A DNA stretch of 42,946 bases from a virus: the IMG/VR virus record IMGVR_UViG_3300032006_000021, positions 1-42,946 of that record; one strand, 5' to 3'. The notes under the pieces are model-generated. The model saw only the letters and a program-made list of their open reading frames with translations, had not been told where the DNA came from and did no database searches. Shown here in pieces: positions 32,553 through 41,354 of the stretch. Within the stretch, counting starts at the first letter, position 1, and each line of letters opens with the position of its first letter. The translations under genes and the position numbers were made by a program.

Positions 32553-33590
32553 CTACTTACTGAGGACGAAGTTCCTTCGCCGGTCCTGGCAAAAGAAGTT
32601 GTACGAGCAGTCGATGAATTGAGTGATAGTCCTGTGGTGCAGCGGATGCGGCGCGACCTTGGTTTCCTTCATGTACTCGCCACTCAGGAAGCACGGCTTG
32701 AACACGGTCCAGTTGATCCCGTAGATCGGGTTGGTCGTGTCCACGGTGCCGCTGTTGTTGTCGAACCACGGAACCCACTCGACAGGAATACGACGGAACT
32801 GAACCGCCCCATCCTTCGACGCAACGTCGTTGCCGAGGTTGTCGTTCTGCGCTTCCAACACTTCTTCCAGGGTGCCCAACACCGTGTAGTCGGTGTAGAA
32901 GCCCCACTGGTTGCCCATGTTGTTGAACGGACCATCCACGGGCGGGCGGAACTCACACTTCGTTGCAGCTTCGCGCCACAATCGAATTGCGTCGCTTTTT
33001 CCGACCGAGGAATACTGCCCCGTAAAGTTGGCCCATCGTGGGTACGTCGTCTGGCTCAGACCACCCACGTCAGAGAACCCACTCGGGTGTCCACCGTTGA
33101 ACCCCGTGGTGTTGTTCTTGACGATCCAGTACGGAACGCCGTATGGCGAGAGTTCGTCCGACGAACTGCTGGGAGCACCCCAGAAGTTGCCTTCCATCAA
33201 CTCGGCCAGGTCGGTCATAGCGTCGACCCGGGAAGTCTGCAGAAGGTTGACCAGGCGGGCCGGTGAACGGTTCATCGAAATGACCCGCTCTTCGAGCGCC
33301 CAGTGAGTTTCACTGTGCCGCCACGGAATGTTGCCCGTCTTCTGCGTGTCAGCAGTTGTCGGGTTGTCAGTCTCGTTGAGCTTGACGTTCCGTGCAGCGT
33401 TGTTGGAGAAGACGCGGACGTTGAACTGGTGTCCGTAACCGGAACCGAACTGGACCGCTTTCTTCTTCAGGATCTTCGGCATAGCGATATGCCGCTGGTT
33501 GTCCACGACGATGTCTGCCCACGTCGATTTCTCAAGGTGGCGCAGGGTTGTCGTTACGAGATCTGCATAGTCGTCAGCCTGGTAAGGCAT
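32553..33590 (-). CDS. Major capsid protein (HK97-like)
   Basis: 345 aa. MPYQADDYADLVTTTLRHLEKS begins the typical N-arm of podoviral capsid proteins. Motifs such as TDNPTTADTQKTGNIPWRHSE, EERVISMNRSPARLVNLL and ELMEGNFWGAP follow, then a P-domain-like series (RLWREAATKCEF, FYTDYTVLGTLEEVLEAQND). It follows the scaffold gene by 15 bp, the usual pairing. An alternative is a fibre-like protein, but size and place favour capsid. Confidence 0.75.
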   Translation of the reverse strand: MPYQADDYADLVTTTLRHLEKSTWADIVVDNQRHIAMPKILKKKAVQFGSGYGHQFNVRVFSNNAARNVKLNETDNPTTADTQKTGNIPWRHSETHWALEERVISMNRSPARLVNLLQTSRVDAMTDLAELMEGNFWGAPSSSSDELSPYGVPYWIVKNNTTGFNGGHPSGFSDVGGLSQTTYPRWANFTGQYSSVGKSDAIRLWREAATKCEFRPPVDGPFNNMGNQWGFYTDYTVLGTLEEVLEAQNDNLGNDVASKDGAVQFRRIPVEWVPWFDNNSGTVDTTNPIYGINWTVFKPCFLSGEYMKETKVAPHPLHHRTITQFIDCSYNFFCQDRRRNFVLSK

Positions 33591-33605
33591 TTCGGACCTC
33601 CCCTA

Positions 33606-34604
33606 TTAGTTGGGGAAGGCGCTTGAGATATCATCGGAACCGAAGTTCTCACGTTGCCAATTGGCGGCTGCTCGGACTGCGGCTTCGTAGCCACGATCCG
33701 ACGTGTCCTCCTGGCGTGTGGGAACGGCAGAACTCTGCCCTGCGATCTTCCGTGATCTCTGGGACGCCTCCTCCAATGCGTTTTGAGTAAACTTTTCACC
33801 GAACAATGAATTGGCCGCACGCTGCGCCAATTCCGACAGGGAGGGCATTTGCCCACCTCCCTGAGCGTGAACCTGTCCAAGGCGAGCAGCTTCATTCGCT
33901 ACCTGGATTCGGTTCGAGCCGACATCTTCGGGAACATCGTTCAACCGACCGCGGCCAAAGATCTTCTCGTCCATCGAGTTGAAGATCGTGTCGAGTTCCC
34001 TCGACGCGATGTCCTGTTGGACGAGTTGATGTTGTTGCATCAACGCCTGGTTCTGCTGCATCACAGCATTCATTCGCGCTTCCATCTGCTGGAACCGCTT
34101 GTTCGTGTTGTCGTTGAGCTTGAGAACTCCGTCGTCGTAATCGTCGGGTTCTTCAAAAGTGAAGTCGGAAACCAGTTCGGGTTGTTCGACCTGCTCATTT
34201 CCCGCAGCCTGCTGTTGCTGCTGTGCCTGCTGGCGCTGGCGGGCTTGCAACGCCCGATTGGCTATTCCACCGATCACGCGATCGAATGCCTCGGGGTCAC
34301 CAAACGCTTTCACGTCTTCGACGCTCATGCCCAGAGCATTGGCCAGGGCAAACTGGTTGTTCGTGAACTGCGGCTCTCCCGCGAGGGGATCTTCTGGCTC
34401 GACGACTTCGGGCTCTGGCTCGGGTTCCGGCTCCTCCATCGCCAGCATTTCGATCTGATTGATCGCAGGTTCTTCCTCGACGATGTCATGCGGTTCGACT
34501 ACGGGTGGAGCTTCCTCGGCAACCGGAGTTTCCTCGACTTCGGCAGTCTCCACCGGTGTTTCTTCAACCGGCGCTTCGGGGGTTTGGGTTGTCTCTTCTG
34601 GCAT
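33606..34604 (-). CDS. Scaffolding protein, 332 aa
   Basis: A very acidic Glu/Pro/Val N-terminus (about 1-80), a Gln-rich helical middle (RQRQQAQQQQQAA) and helical C-terminal half with basic residues. This composition is characteristic of tailed-phage scaffolds, and it sits directly before the capsid gene. No protease motif is evident, so scaffold removal may rely on exit through the capsid rather than cleavage. Confidence 0.75.
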   Translation of the reverse strand: MPEETTQTPEAPVEETPVETAEVEETPVAEEAPPVVEPHDIVEEEPAINQIEMLAMEEPEPEPEPEVVEPEDPLAGEPQFTNNQFALANALGMSVEDVKAFGDPEAFDRVIGGIANRALQARQRQQAQQQQQAAGNEQVEQPELVSDFTFEEPDDYDDGVLKLNDNTNKRFQQMEARMNAVMQQNQALMQQHQLVQQDIASRELDTIFNSMDEKIFGRGRLNDVPEDVGSNRIQVANEAARLGQVHAQGGGQMPSLSELAQRAANSLFGEKFTQNALEEASQRSRKIAGQSSAVPTRQEDTSDRGYEAAVRAAANWQRENFGSDDISSAFPN

Positions 34605-34607
34605 TGA

Positions 34608-34757
34608 TCACTCGCCCTCTGGTTCGGGAGCGTCCTGCTCGATGAGTTGTCCATTGCGACTCAGCGTCACAACCTTCGATTCCACGGGTGCTGCCTTCGG
34701 CTTTGGTTTTCTGACTGCCTTGGGCTTTGGTTTGGCAGCGACTTTTTTCTTTGCCAC
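34608..34757 (-). CDS. Small Lys/Pro/Ala-rich protein, 49 aa
   Basis: A GTG start at 34757 with GGAG 7 bases upstream gives VAKKKVAAKPKPKAV, a basic Lys-Pro repeat, then an acidic tail (EQDAPEPEGE). An ATG at 34796 is in frame, but the sequence before the GTG is a terminator hairpin. The gene ends 3 bases before the scaffold start. It may bind DNA or capsid; family unknown. Confidence 0.5.
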   Translation of the reverse strand: MAKKKVAAKPKPKAVRKPKPKAAPVESKVVTLSRNGQLIEQDAPEPEGE

Positions 34758-34779
34758 GACATCGCTCCAGTTGTGGGAT

Positions 34780-34821
34780 AAAAAAAAGGGGGCCAACGTG
34801 GTTTCCCACGCGGCCCCCTTT
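34780..34821 (-). terminator. Intrinsic terminator/attenuator before 49-aa gene
   Basis: On the minus strand GGGGGCC (34812-34818) pairs with GGCCCCC (34788-34794), with an inner CGTGG/CCACG stem, followed by eight U (34780-34787). It lies between the 38-aa and 49-aa genes, early in the capsid transcript, and could reduce read-through. Confidence 0.75.
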
Positions 34822-34909
34822 ACGGGCAGCGACGGTAAAGGCGTCTAACGGATCGCGACTTCCGTTTCAGCCGTTGTGGTGCCGGTGGAAAACCACTGGC
34901 CCCCTTGGT

Positions 34910-35026
34910 TTATTTCTTTCGTCGTCTCGCTCTGGCTTTCTTGTTCATCGCAGCGGCTTTTTTTCTGCCCTTCTTCGTGTAAGGGGCTTTTTTGACTTTT
35001 CCGCTGGCCGTTCTGTATGTCGGCAT
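34910..35026 (-). CDS. Very basic 38-aa peptide
   Basis: Starts at ATG 35026 after GAGGGAC and reads MPTYRTASGKVKKAPYTKK then a Lys/Arg-rich tail (RARRRKK). Small Lys/Arg-rich peptides near portal and scaffold genes are common in tailed phages. It is the first gene after a near-consensus promoter. Possible DNA-condensing or RNA-binding role; no function proven. Confidence 0.7.
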   Translation of the reverse strand: MPTYRTASGKVKKAPYTKKGRKKAAAMNKKARARRRKK

Positions 35027-35043
35027 AACGTCCCTCAATGCAG

Positions 35044-35072
35044 ATATTCCACACAAACCGTTACGGTGTCAA
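35044..35072 (-). promoter_or_regulatory. Capsid-operon promoter with ACCGTTACGGT palindrome
   Basis: On the minus strand TTGACA (35067-35072) and GAATAT (35044-35049) are 17 bp apart, pointing at the ATG at 35026. The palindrome ACCGTTACGGT (35057-35067) lies in the spacer next to the -35. Its continuation TTTGTGT resembles the integrase site (TTATGTGT), suggesting one regulator. Confidence 0.6.
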
Positions 35073-35088
35073 TGACATCACCGTACTG

Positions 35089-35379
35089 TCATGAAAAGTA
35101 AGCGTCCCGGTTGTGCATGCCGATCTTCCGAAGATAGGCACGCTGTTGCCGATGGCTATTGAAATGCGGTCGACCTTCCGAATCGAAGTCGATGGCAAAC
35201 CCGTGCTTGCGGGCGTGTTCTTCGGCTTTCTTGCGGTCCTTGGGATGTACCGCAGCCCCCTCGCTGACAATCGTCTGCTTCGGGGTGTACGGCATCCGCA
35301 CTCGGCCCGCACCGCGCGGGTTGGTGTTGAAGGCTTTTCGGCTGACTGTTTCGCCGTTGATCTTGTATACGACTCCCAT
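35089..35379 (-). CDS. Hypothetical protein, 96 aa
   Basis: Starts MGVVYKINGETVSRKAF; later VHPKDRKKAEEHARKHGFAI and DSEGRPHFNSHRQQRAYLR, a pattern common in small phage proteins between portal and capsid, function unknown. Basic, probably virion-associated or a packaging accessory. It ends 17 bases before the capsid-operon promoter. Confidence 0.6.
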   Translation of the reverse strand: MGVVYKINGETVSRKAFNTNPRGAGRVRMPYTPKQTIVSEGAAVHPKDRKKAEEHARKHGFAIDFDSEGRPHFNSHRQQRAYLRKIGMHNRDAYFS

Positions 35380-35388
35380 GTGCGTGTT

Positions 35389-36522
35389 CTAGTAGCCTCC
35401 GGTCGGTGGCAGGTTGCGAGACATTGGTGGTGCTGATGGATCTTGTGGCGCGCCTAAACTCGGGAAGAGTGCGTCACCGATGTCACCAAGGATGTCGGAC
35501 AACGGGGGAATCCCGGGAATGCCGCCACCGCCACCGCTTGGATAGTTGGCGGGGTTCAAAAGGGGTGGAAGCCCCATTTCCGTCGTTGCAGGTGTCCCCT
35601 TTGTCATGAGCGGCTTTCCTGGGTCAAGCAGATTTGGGAGGGGTATATTCGAACCCGGGAACGTTCGCACCACAGGCGGTTGAGCCGGAACGTGAACGGT
35701 CGTTGGCGTAAGGCCTTGCACCAGATCCGCCATACCGAGAAAAATCGCCTGGTCCATCCACGGATGTACTTTGTTTCGATAAAAGCTTTCCGTCATCCGC
35801 TCTTCTGCAATCTCTGCTCCTCTTTTTTCGCTGAACCCTGCTTCGCTAGCAGTCGGTCGCGTGTAGTCGAACATGACTTGCGGGTCGACGTGCGTTGGGC
35901 TTATTCGCCCTGATGCATAATCGTCGTGGTATTGCCTGACAAAATCCTCGGTCGGTGGCGTTGGGAAAGGTGCGATGTCTTGGAAAATCGCTTGCGGGTG
36001 GCCTGGTGGATATTGAGGAGGCTCAGGCACCCCGTAGTCGAATTCGGAAAAGTCGACTGGATTAGGAAACGGACCTTGGGCGGCTGTTGGTGGTGTGCGG
36101 CCAATACCGCGAGCATCACCGGGGGAACCTGCTGTCCCGGGAAAGATGTGCGTTCCCGGTTCAGGACCGGGGACCGAACCCGCCGGTGGCCGAGAACCGG
36201 GAACACGTCCCGGCACTGGTATATTGGTTTGTGCTGGAGTCGCTGGTCGGCTTCCACCGCGACCTGGAAAAAACGGGTCCGTTCCACCGGGATCACCGGG
36301 GATCATTGCCATGCCAGGATTGTCAGGGTCCCATATCATGCCTGGGGGCAGGTGGCCGGGATGGCTCCCCGGGGGAAGGATTCGTCCCGTAGCCGGATCG
36401 TAAATAACTTGCCGTGGGCCGCTTCGCTGACGATATGGGCCAGAACGTCCCCGAACAATCACGGAATCCGTATACGGCGCGTAATCAGGATCTGCAGGCT
36501 GCGGTCGAAACGGTGGAGGCAT
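35389..36522 (-). CDS. Proline/glycine-rich protein, 377 aa
   Basis: Nearly the whole protein is low-complexity Pro/Gly (PGSHPGHLPPGMIWDPDNPG, PGRGGSRPATP). One folded-looking helical region lies around 195-265 (TEDFVRQYHDDYASGR, KRGAEIAEERMTESFYRNK). It sits between portal and capsid together with another proline-rich gene and overlaps it at the start (ATG/TGA). Could be a flexible scaffold or minor head protein; no family recognised. Confidence 0.6.
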   Translation of the reverse strand: MPPPFRPQPADPDYAPYTDSVIVRGRSGPYRQRSGPRQVIYDPATGRILPPGSHPGHLPPGMIWDPDNPGMAMIPGDPGGTDPFFPGRGGSRPATPAQTNIPVPGRVPGSRPPAGSVPGPEPGTHIFPGTAGSPGDARGIGRTPPTAAQGPFPNPVDFSEFDYGVPEPPQYPPGHPQAIFQDIAPFPTPPTEDFVRQYHDDYASGRISPTHVDPQVMFDYTRPTASEAGFSEKRGAEIAEERMTESFYRNKVHPWMDQAIFLGMADLVQGLTPTTVHVPAQPPVVRTFPGSNIPLPNLLDPGKPLMTKGTPATTEMGLPPLLNPANYPSGGGGGIPGIPPLSDILGDIGDALFPSLGAPQDPSAPPMSRNLPPTGGY

Positions 36523-37121
36523 TACCTAACTCCCGGCATCATCATGTTTCCGATGTCGCCCAGCGATGGGTACATGCCCCCAACCGGCGAAATCGAAGCG
36601 GGCAACAACGGTGTCGAATTGGGCATTGGGCGACGGTTGAACGGTATGAACGGCGGATACCACGGCATGTCTTCAAACGTCGGGTTGCGAGGAGGAATCG
36701 TCGGCACATGACCGCTGCCGCGATGGGTCGGAGCCGGGGTGCCGGTGGCTGGCTGACCTGACGACCTGTTCACACCAGGTGCGCCGGGACTCATGTTCCG
36801 AGGACCAACCGGCATGTTCGGGTTGTAGCCGCGACCGAAGTAATGCCGCTGCGGTCTCACATGCTTCATGCTCATGTTCGGTAGCGGCATCTCAGCGACA
36901 TAGTCTCCAGGCGGTGGCAATGTCGGCCCAAGCGGAATCGGTTGCAGACCAGCGGGCGGAACCATGTGAGGGATCAGCTTGAAATCTGGGTCCGCTGGAG
37001 TCGGACTTGGGCCGGGAGTCGCTGGCGGAAGCCTCGGAGGAAACCCAGGCGCTGCCGGTGGCCACAGCGGGTTCAAACGGCTTCCCGGGTCAAACGTGTC
37101 GCGTCGTGGTGTCAGCGCCAT
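36522..37121 (-). CDS. Proline-rich protein, 199 aa
   Basis: Pro-rich throughout (PPAAPGFPPRLPPATPGP), with few charged residues and no predicted fold. The C-terminal stretch PSLGDIGNMMMPG is echoed in the adjacent 377-aa protein (DILGDIGDALFPSLG), suggesting a shared short binding motif or duplication. It lies 7 bp after the portal gene. Confidence 0.6.
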   Translation of the reverse strand: MALTPRRDTFDPGSRLNPLWPPAAPGFPPRLPPATPGPSPTPADPDFKLIPHMVPPAGLQPIPLGPTLPPPGDYVAEMPLPNMSMKHVRPQRHYFGRGYNPNMPVGPRNMSPGAPGVNRSSGQPATGTPAPTHRGSGHVPTIPPRNPTFEDMPWYPPFIPFNRRPMPNSTPLLPASISPVGGMYPSLGDIGNMMMPGVR

Positions 37122-37128
37122 TTCTCAC

Positions 37129-38907
37129 CTACATCAACGAATCAGCGGTTTGACCGGTGCCCGACATCAACTGGCTGATCATGCTCGAGTCAGCGTTTTG
37201 CCGACTCGCGGCACCAGGCCGGTTCACTCGCACGTTCTCACGACTGGTCACCGGGGACTGTCGAGGACGGTTGCGGTCAGAACCAGGAGAGTCACCACCC
37301 ATCGACTCCATCGGTGCTTTCGCCTGTTGCTGGACGATGTCCTTCAACTCGGGCAAGTTGGCGTACTTCGAGTAAATGTCCATCAACGCCGTCATGTTCA
37401 GTTCCATCCCCTGCTGTTGAAGCAACGGCATGGCCGGAACCACGATGCCCTGGACAATCTGGTTGATCGTTTGCAACCGCTCGCCAGGCGACTGGTGCTG
37501 CATCGAGTACGCTTCGATCTGCACCTCGTGTTCGTAAACCGAATGACCACGCCGCTCTTCGGGAGTGACTTGCATCTCCAGCGGACGGATTCCCTCGAAC
37601 TCCACCGTCACCGGATAGGTCTGCAACGGGTCTTGCCACAGGTGGTAGCCAAAGTCCCTGATCAGGTCGCGGGTGAATTCCATCACCTTGTCCTGCATGC
37701 CAGCGATCCGCTGGTTCGCAGCCGCAAACAACAACTTGTCCTGGCCGACTGTCTCCGACTGCGGTCCCAGTCCACCGAGGGCATCAAGGTTTCCGGCTAG
37801 CCAACTGAACAGGTCGCGGCTCTGCAGCATGAACGCAAAGTTGCGCTGATCGATGCCGCCGAAACTCTTCTCCTGCACGGCGTCGGGGTTGTCGACAGCG
37901 ACAATCTCCCCGTCACTGGTTTGGCGGATTCGCTCGGCATCCCCCGCATCCGCACCACGGGTGACCCCGATGTGCTTCACGCGGTTGGCCTGGCGTTCCA
38001 GCTTCCGGTACAGCCCGTTGACGATCTGGTGCAAACCCTGCCACAGCATCGCCGGGGCCAACGGCATCGTGTTGCCGTCTACCTCGTTGAACCAGAGCAT
38101 GTGAAACGGGCCAAGATGACGATCCGGCCCATCCCAATCAACGACCCGCAACGGCGGTTGGCCTTCCATCGGGGACAACGTGACCAGCTTCCTCTCGTGC
38201 GGTAGCCAGATCTCCCACAGTTCGATCGTGTCCTCAAGCGCCGTTTCGACGCGACTGCTGCCCGAGGCCAACGTCCCGATCCGCTCGTCCCCGCCGTTCT
38301 CGTTGAAGTTGTAGTTTTCTTCGGGGCGTAGTTCGTCTCGAACCGACTTCTTGAACTGCTTGTTTTTCTTCGCTTCCGAAAGCCGCATCCGGTAACGATG
38401 ACCACAGTACGCGACCTCCTCCATGTGCCGTGCCGACATGTCGTGGACCCAGTCGTCCAACAACACGCTGCGAACATACGGTTGGGTCTGGGCGAACTTG
38501 TAACCCTGGACCTCGACCTCGCCGCTGGTCTCGACGCCGACCTTGCAGATGCCGACCGAGAACAACGCCTGCTTCACGCAACGCTGGATCTGCGTATGAA
38601 TCCGGTTCTTGATCAACTGCTCGTTGAGCATCCGCTCGTACTTAACGCCAACCGGACGCAGTTCACGGTTTCGCGTGAGCACCAATGCCTGGGGTGGTCG
38701 GGCACTCAGGTTTCGCTCGTAAACCTGTGCCGCCAACTCCATCAGGTTGACGTGGACCGGACGCTGGGCAGCATCGTCGGAGTAATACACACCGACGTAC
38801 TGCTCTACCGCCTGACGATGGCGGGTCCGAAATGGCTCCAGTTTCCGGCGAGACGCTTCAACAGAACGTCGTAACCGCTGGAGATCTTCCGTTTTGCTGG
38901 GATTCAA
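37129..38907 (-). CDS. Portal protein, 592 aa
   Basis: Large helical protein between terminase and scaffold. Motifs include RHRQAVEQYVGVYYSDDA, LLDDWVHDMSA, WEIWLPHERKLVTL, a clamp-like LFSWLAGNLDALGG region and Gln-rich QDKVMEFTRDLIRD. The C-terminus (about 520-592) is low-complexity Ser/Arg/Gln. Size and order fit podoviral portals that form the 12-mer through which DNA is packaged. Confidence 0.8.
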   Translation of the reverse strand: MNPSKTEDLQRLRRSVEASRRKLEPFRTRHRQAVEQYVGVYYSDDAAQRPVHVNLMELAAQVYERNLSARPPQALVLTRNRELRPVGVKYERMLNEQLIKNRIHTQIQRCVKQALFSVGICKVGVETSGEVEVQGYKFAQTQPYVRSVLLDDWVHDMSARHMEEVAYCGHRYRMRLSEAKKNKQFKKSVRDELRPEENYNFNENGGDERIGTLASGSSRVETALEDTIELWEIWLPHERKLVTLSPMEGQPPLRVVDWDGPDRHLGPFHMLWFNEVDGNTMPLAPAMLWQGLHQIVNGLYRKLERQANRVKHIGVTRGADAGDAERIRQTSDGEIVAVDNPDAVQEKSFGGIDQRNFAFMLQSRDLFSWLAGNLDALGGLGPQSETVGQDKLLFAAANQRIAGMQDKVMEFTRDLIRDFGYHLWQDPLQTYPVTVEFEGIRPLEMQVTPEERRGHSVYEHEVQIEAYSMQHQSPGERLQTINQIVQGIVVPAMPLLQQQGMELNMTALMDIYSKYANLPELKDIVQQQAKAPMESMGGDSPGSDRNRPRQSPVTSRENVRVNRPGAASRQNADSSMISQLMSGTGQTADSLM

Positions 38908-38924
38908 ATGTCATACCAGCAGCC

Positions 38925-40694
38925 TCATTCCCACTCGATATTGTCGACAGACTCTCGAACCCGCTCCCTCCGTCGCCACTCAAACGACATCACCGGAACC
39001 TGGTTCTTCTCTCTCTGTTTCTCTCTGCTCGCACGCTCTCGCAATATCTTCGCACACAGGGCATCGGCTATCACCACGTCCCCGTGATTGTCCCGGCTGT
39101 CGCTGGGATCAATCGTCTGTGACGCACCTCCATGCTCAACCCGCCCACTGGGAAGATAAACGAATTCACCCGCTTGTATCAATGATTTCTCAGATGGGTT
39201 CAGGAACTTGCCGGTGACCAAGGCGTCCCGGTAGTTCATCAACAAGTCCTTTTTCCCCTCGCCGGTTGAGAACCATCCAGGCCGATCCGACTGCTTTCGA
39301 CGCAAGCTCATCTCGTCGGTTTTGAAATAGATATTGGCGTATTCGCAATCCTCGACCACCGTGCGGCCAAACGTCCGACCCGGGCCAGTCGCCTCCCAGA
39401 TCAGGTACGCACCCCGGTCGTTCGGACCACGGAACATCCGGCACAACGCCACTGCCAACTCCGCAAACCGGTTGGCCGAGATCCGGTTGCTGCACAATTC
39501 GGCCACCTTCTCACCGCTGAGACGGTCCACCACCGACATGGCCGAATCACTCGCCCCCGTCCCCTGGCTGATATCACAACCGACGACATACTCCCGGTCC
39601 TTCGGCGGACACAGGTCTCGGTCCAGTTCGCACCACAGTTTCAACAACCCGACATCGTCCTCGACAAACCGGGGCTCATATCCGTCCTCGACGTACAGGC
39701 TTCCGACGTGGTTCGGACGGCGAGCGTAATTGGTCTTCAGTTGCTCGAGCGTCTTGGGGTCAAAGAACGGGTACGCAGAACCCTGGTAATCGATGTCCAA
39801 CTGCGTGGCGATCTCGACCTCGTGTGCCCGCCGTTTCTTTTCACCGATATACCAATCACTCTGCGGTTTGCCTTCATCGTCGTACCACAGTCCAGCCGCC
39901 TTTTCGGGATGCTCCGACCAGTGGAACCGCAGCCGTGGAGTACCGGCCTGGCGTTGTGCGTAAAACGCATTCGCCGTACCCGCTGGCGTCGAATTGAATA
40001 TTCGCGAGTTGGTGTTGTCGGCTGTCGCACTCAGCACGTCGTAGCCGCCACCCTCAAACGCAGCAAACTCGTCGATCAGCATCGCGGTACGTCGACCACC
40101 ACGACCGATGTTGTCTGTCGTCGATTCTCCCTCGATCTTTGAACCATTGGTCAGGTTGAGCAGTTTCAACTTGTTCCGGCGTATTTCGGGCATCAACCAG
40201 GACGGCAGGTTCTTCTGGATGAAGTCGATATGTGCGAACAGGGAGTCCCCTGTACCGTCCACCAATCCCTCCTTCCGCGAGACCATCAGAAAACTCTGCA
40301 GTTCCCTGAAATGCCAACGCCACTCGAACAGCGTCAGACAGATCCAACTCGCCCCCATGTCCCGGCTTTTCTCGATCAATACGTCCGACTTGCCGATCGA
40401 CTCGTTGAGTGCCAGGAACGCATCATCCTGATAAGGCCAGGTGATAAACGGCAACTTTGGACTCTGCCCGTCAGCGATCTTTCGGGGGTCGTAGGTCCAC
40501 ACGAAAGCGTTGATGTAGAACAACAGATCCCGTGAACAGGCCAGCCAGATGTTCTGCTGTGCCTCCCGGCTGTTCGCAGCCTCTTCCAGCAGATTCCGGC
40601 GATACTCCAGGTTCGCCTCGAAATCCTTCGGAACCGCTTTGTAACAAGGGGTGTCGATGGTCCCAGTCGGTTTCAGGATCGGTGCTACTGGCAT
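38925..40694 (-). CDS. terL: Terminase large subunit
   Basis: 589 aa. A Walker A-like loop EKSRDMGASW (108-117) and Walker B TAMLIDEF (203-210, Asp208-Glu209) mark the ATPase domain. The RNase-H-like nuclease domain starts at YVVGCDISQGTGASDSAM (Asp374). It packages genome ends into the procapsid with the portal. The ATG at 40694 has no good binding site and an A/C-rich tract upstream. No adjacent small terminase was found. Confidence 0.9.
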   Translation of the reverse strand: MPVAPILKPTGTIDTPCYKAVPKDFEANLEYRRNLLEEAANSREAQQNIWLACSRDLLFYINAFVWTYDPRKIADGQSPKLPFITWPYQDDAFLALNESIGKSDVLIEKSRDMGASWICLTLFEWRWHFRELQSFLMVSRKEGLVDGTGDSLFAHIDFIQKNLPSWLMPEIRRNKLKLLNLTNGSKIEGESTTDNIGRGGRRTAMLIDEFAAFEGGGYDVLSATADNTNSRIFNSTPAGTANAFYAQRQAGTPRLRFHWSEHPEKAAGLWYDDEGKPQSDWYIGEKKRRAHEVEIATQLDIDYQGSAYPFFDPKTLEQLKTNYARRPNHVGSLYVEDGYEPRFVEDDVGLLKLWCELDRDLCPPKDREYVVGCDISQGTGASDSAMSVVDRLSGEKVAELCSNRISANRFAELAVALCRMFRGPNDRGAYLIWEATGPGRTFGRTVVEDCEYANIYFKTDEMSLRRKQSDRPGWFSTGEGKKDLLMNYRDALVTGKFLNPSEKSLIQAGEFVYLPSGRVEHGGASQTIDPSDSRDNHGDVVIADALCAKILRERASREKQREKNQVPVMSFEWRRRERVRESVDNIEWE

Positions 40695-40743
40695 GTCAAA
40701 CTAACCAAACGAAAGAAAACGAAACGAAACAAAACAAAAACGT

Positions 40744-40853
40744 GACTGCACGGGACTGCACGGGACTGCACGGGCGACTGCACGGGCGACTGCACGAGTC
40801 CGCACGAGTCCGCACGGGCGACTGCACGGGACTGCACGGGCGACTGCACGGGA
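40744..40853. repeat. Ten near-identical 10-12-bp direct repeats beside terL
   Basis: GACTGCACGG repeats with 10-bp spacing, some units lengthened to 12 by GC (GCGACTGCACGG) and two varied to GAGTCCGCAC. All lie about 50 bp upstream of terL. Such iterons resemble small-terminase/pac or initiator binding arrays. Spacing alternates, so some phasing is present. Confidence 0.8.
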
Positions 40854-40860
40854 CGTTTTG

Positions 40861-40999
40861 TTCGGTGAACCATAAAGGGCTGCGAAATAAGTAACTGACC
40901 GTTCGGTGAACACCCAACCGAACGCCTGGATATCCCTTGTTTTGCGGTGAAAGCAGTGTTCGATCGTTCGACAAGTGTTCATCGAACACGCCGAACGGT
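40861..40999. promoter_or_regulatory. Cluster of GTTCG/CGAAC dyads
   Basis: TTCGGTGAAC occurs at 40861 and 40902. A 9-bp perfect inverted repeat GTGTTCGAT/ATCGAACAC spans 40956-40964/40981-40989, and inside it GTGTTC-ATC-GAACAC (40975-40989). CCGTTCGGT (40899-40907) is the reverse complement of ACCGAACGG; CCGAACGGT also occurs at 40991-40999. Dense related half-sites suggest binding of a dimeric protein. Confidence 0.6.
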
Positions 41000-41130
41000 A
41001 GTGTCGTAACTACGGACTTCTTACGACAAACCGGATTTTTCAGAAAATCCGCTTTTACGTTTTCCCCCGTAAAACAAGCCTGGTTTCAACATCCGCTTTA
41101 AAATCCGCCCCATCCGCTTTGCGAAAAGCG

Positions 41131-41190
41131 CATCCAAAAGCGCCTTTGCGCGCATTCGAGCGCGCACTGGCGCGCACTGGCGCGCACTTT
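41131..41190. repeat. CGCGCACTGG direct repeats and GC-rich inverted segments
   Basis: Around 41158-41190 the sequence GCGCGCACTG is repeated with a 10-bp period (three copies, the last degenerate). Just upstream, GCGAAAAGCGC and AAAGCGCCTTTGCGC segments make short stems. Confidence 0.6.
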
Positions 41191-41279
41191 TGGCGGGGAA
41201 TGGAGACTATTTGCGTTTTGTGGAGCAAAACCGGAGCCTTACCGTAGATACGCCGAATGCAGTTATTCACGAAAACCTC

Positions 41280-41354
41280 CCGTGAACAGGCCGTGAACAG
41301 AAAACCCCGTATCCTTGCACCCAAAGCAATGTCCCGTGAACAGCCCGTGAACAG
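41280..41354. repeat. Two pairs of CCGTGAACAG repeats at 11-bp period
   Basis: CCGTGAACAG occurs exactly at 41280-41289, 41291-41300, 41334-41343 and 41345-41354. Members of each pair are 11 bp apart and pairs are 54 bp apart. It differs by one base from the CGGTGAAC core of the region to its left. Confidence 0.85.

Noticed and set aside
40744-40853. CRISPR-like array
   Set aside because: Units are contiguous 10-12-bp repeats without spacers; also no cas genes.
40685-40873. Minus-strand frames reading VQSPVQS repeats
   Set aside because: The protein is only a translation of the DNA iterons and has no binding site or fold; the same DNA is open in more than one frame.
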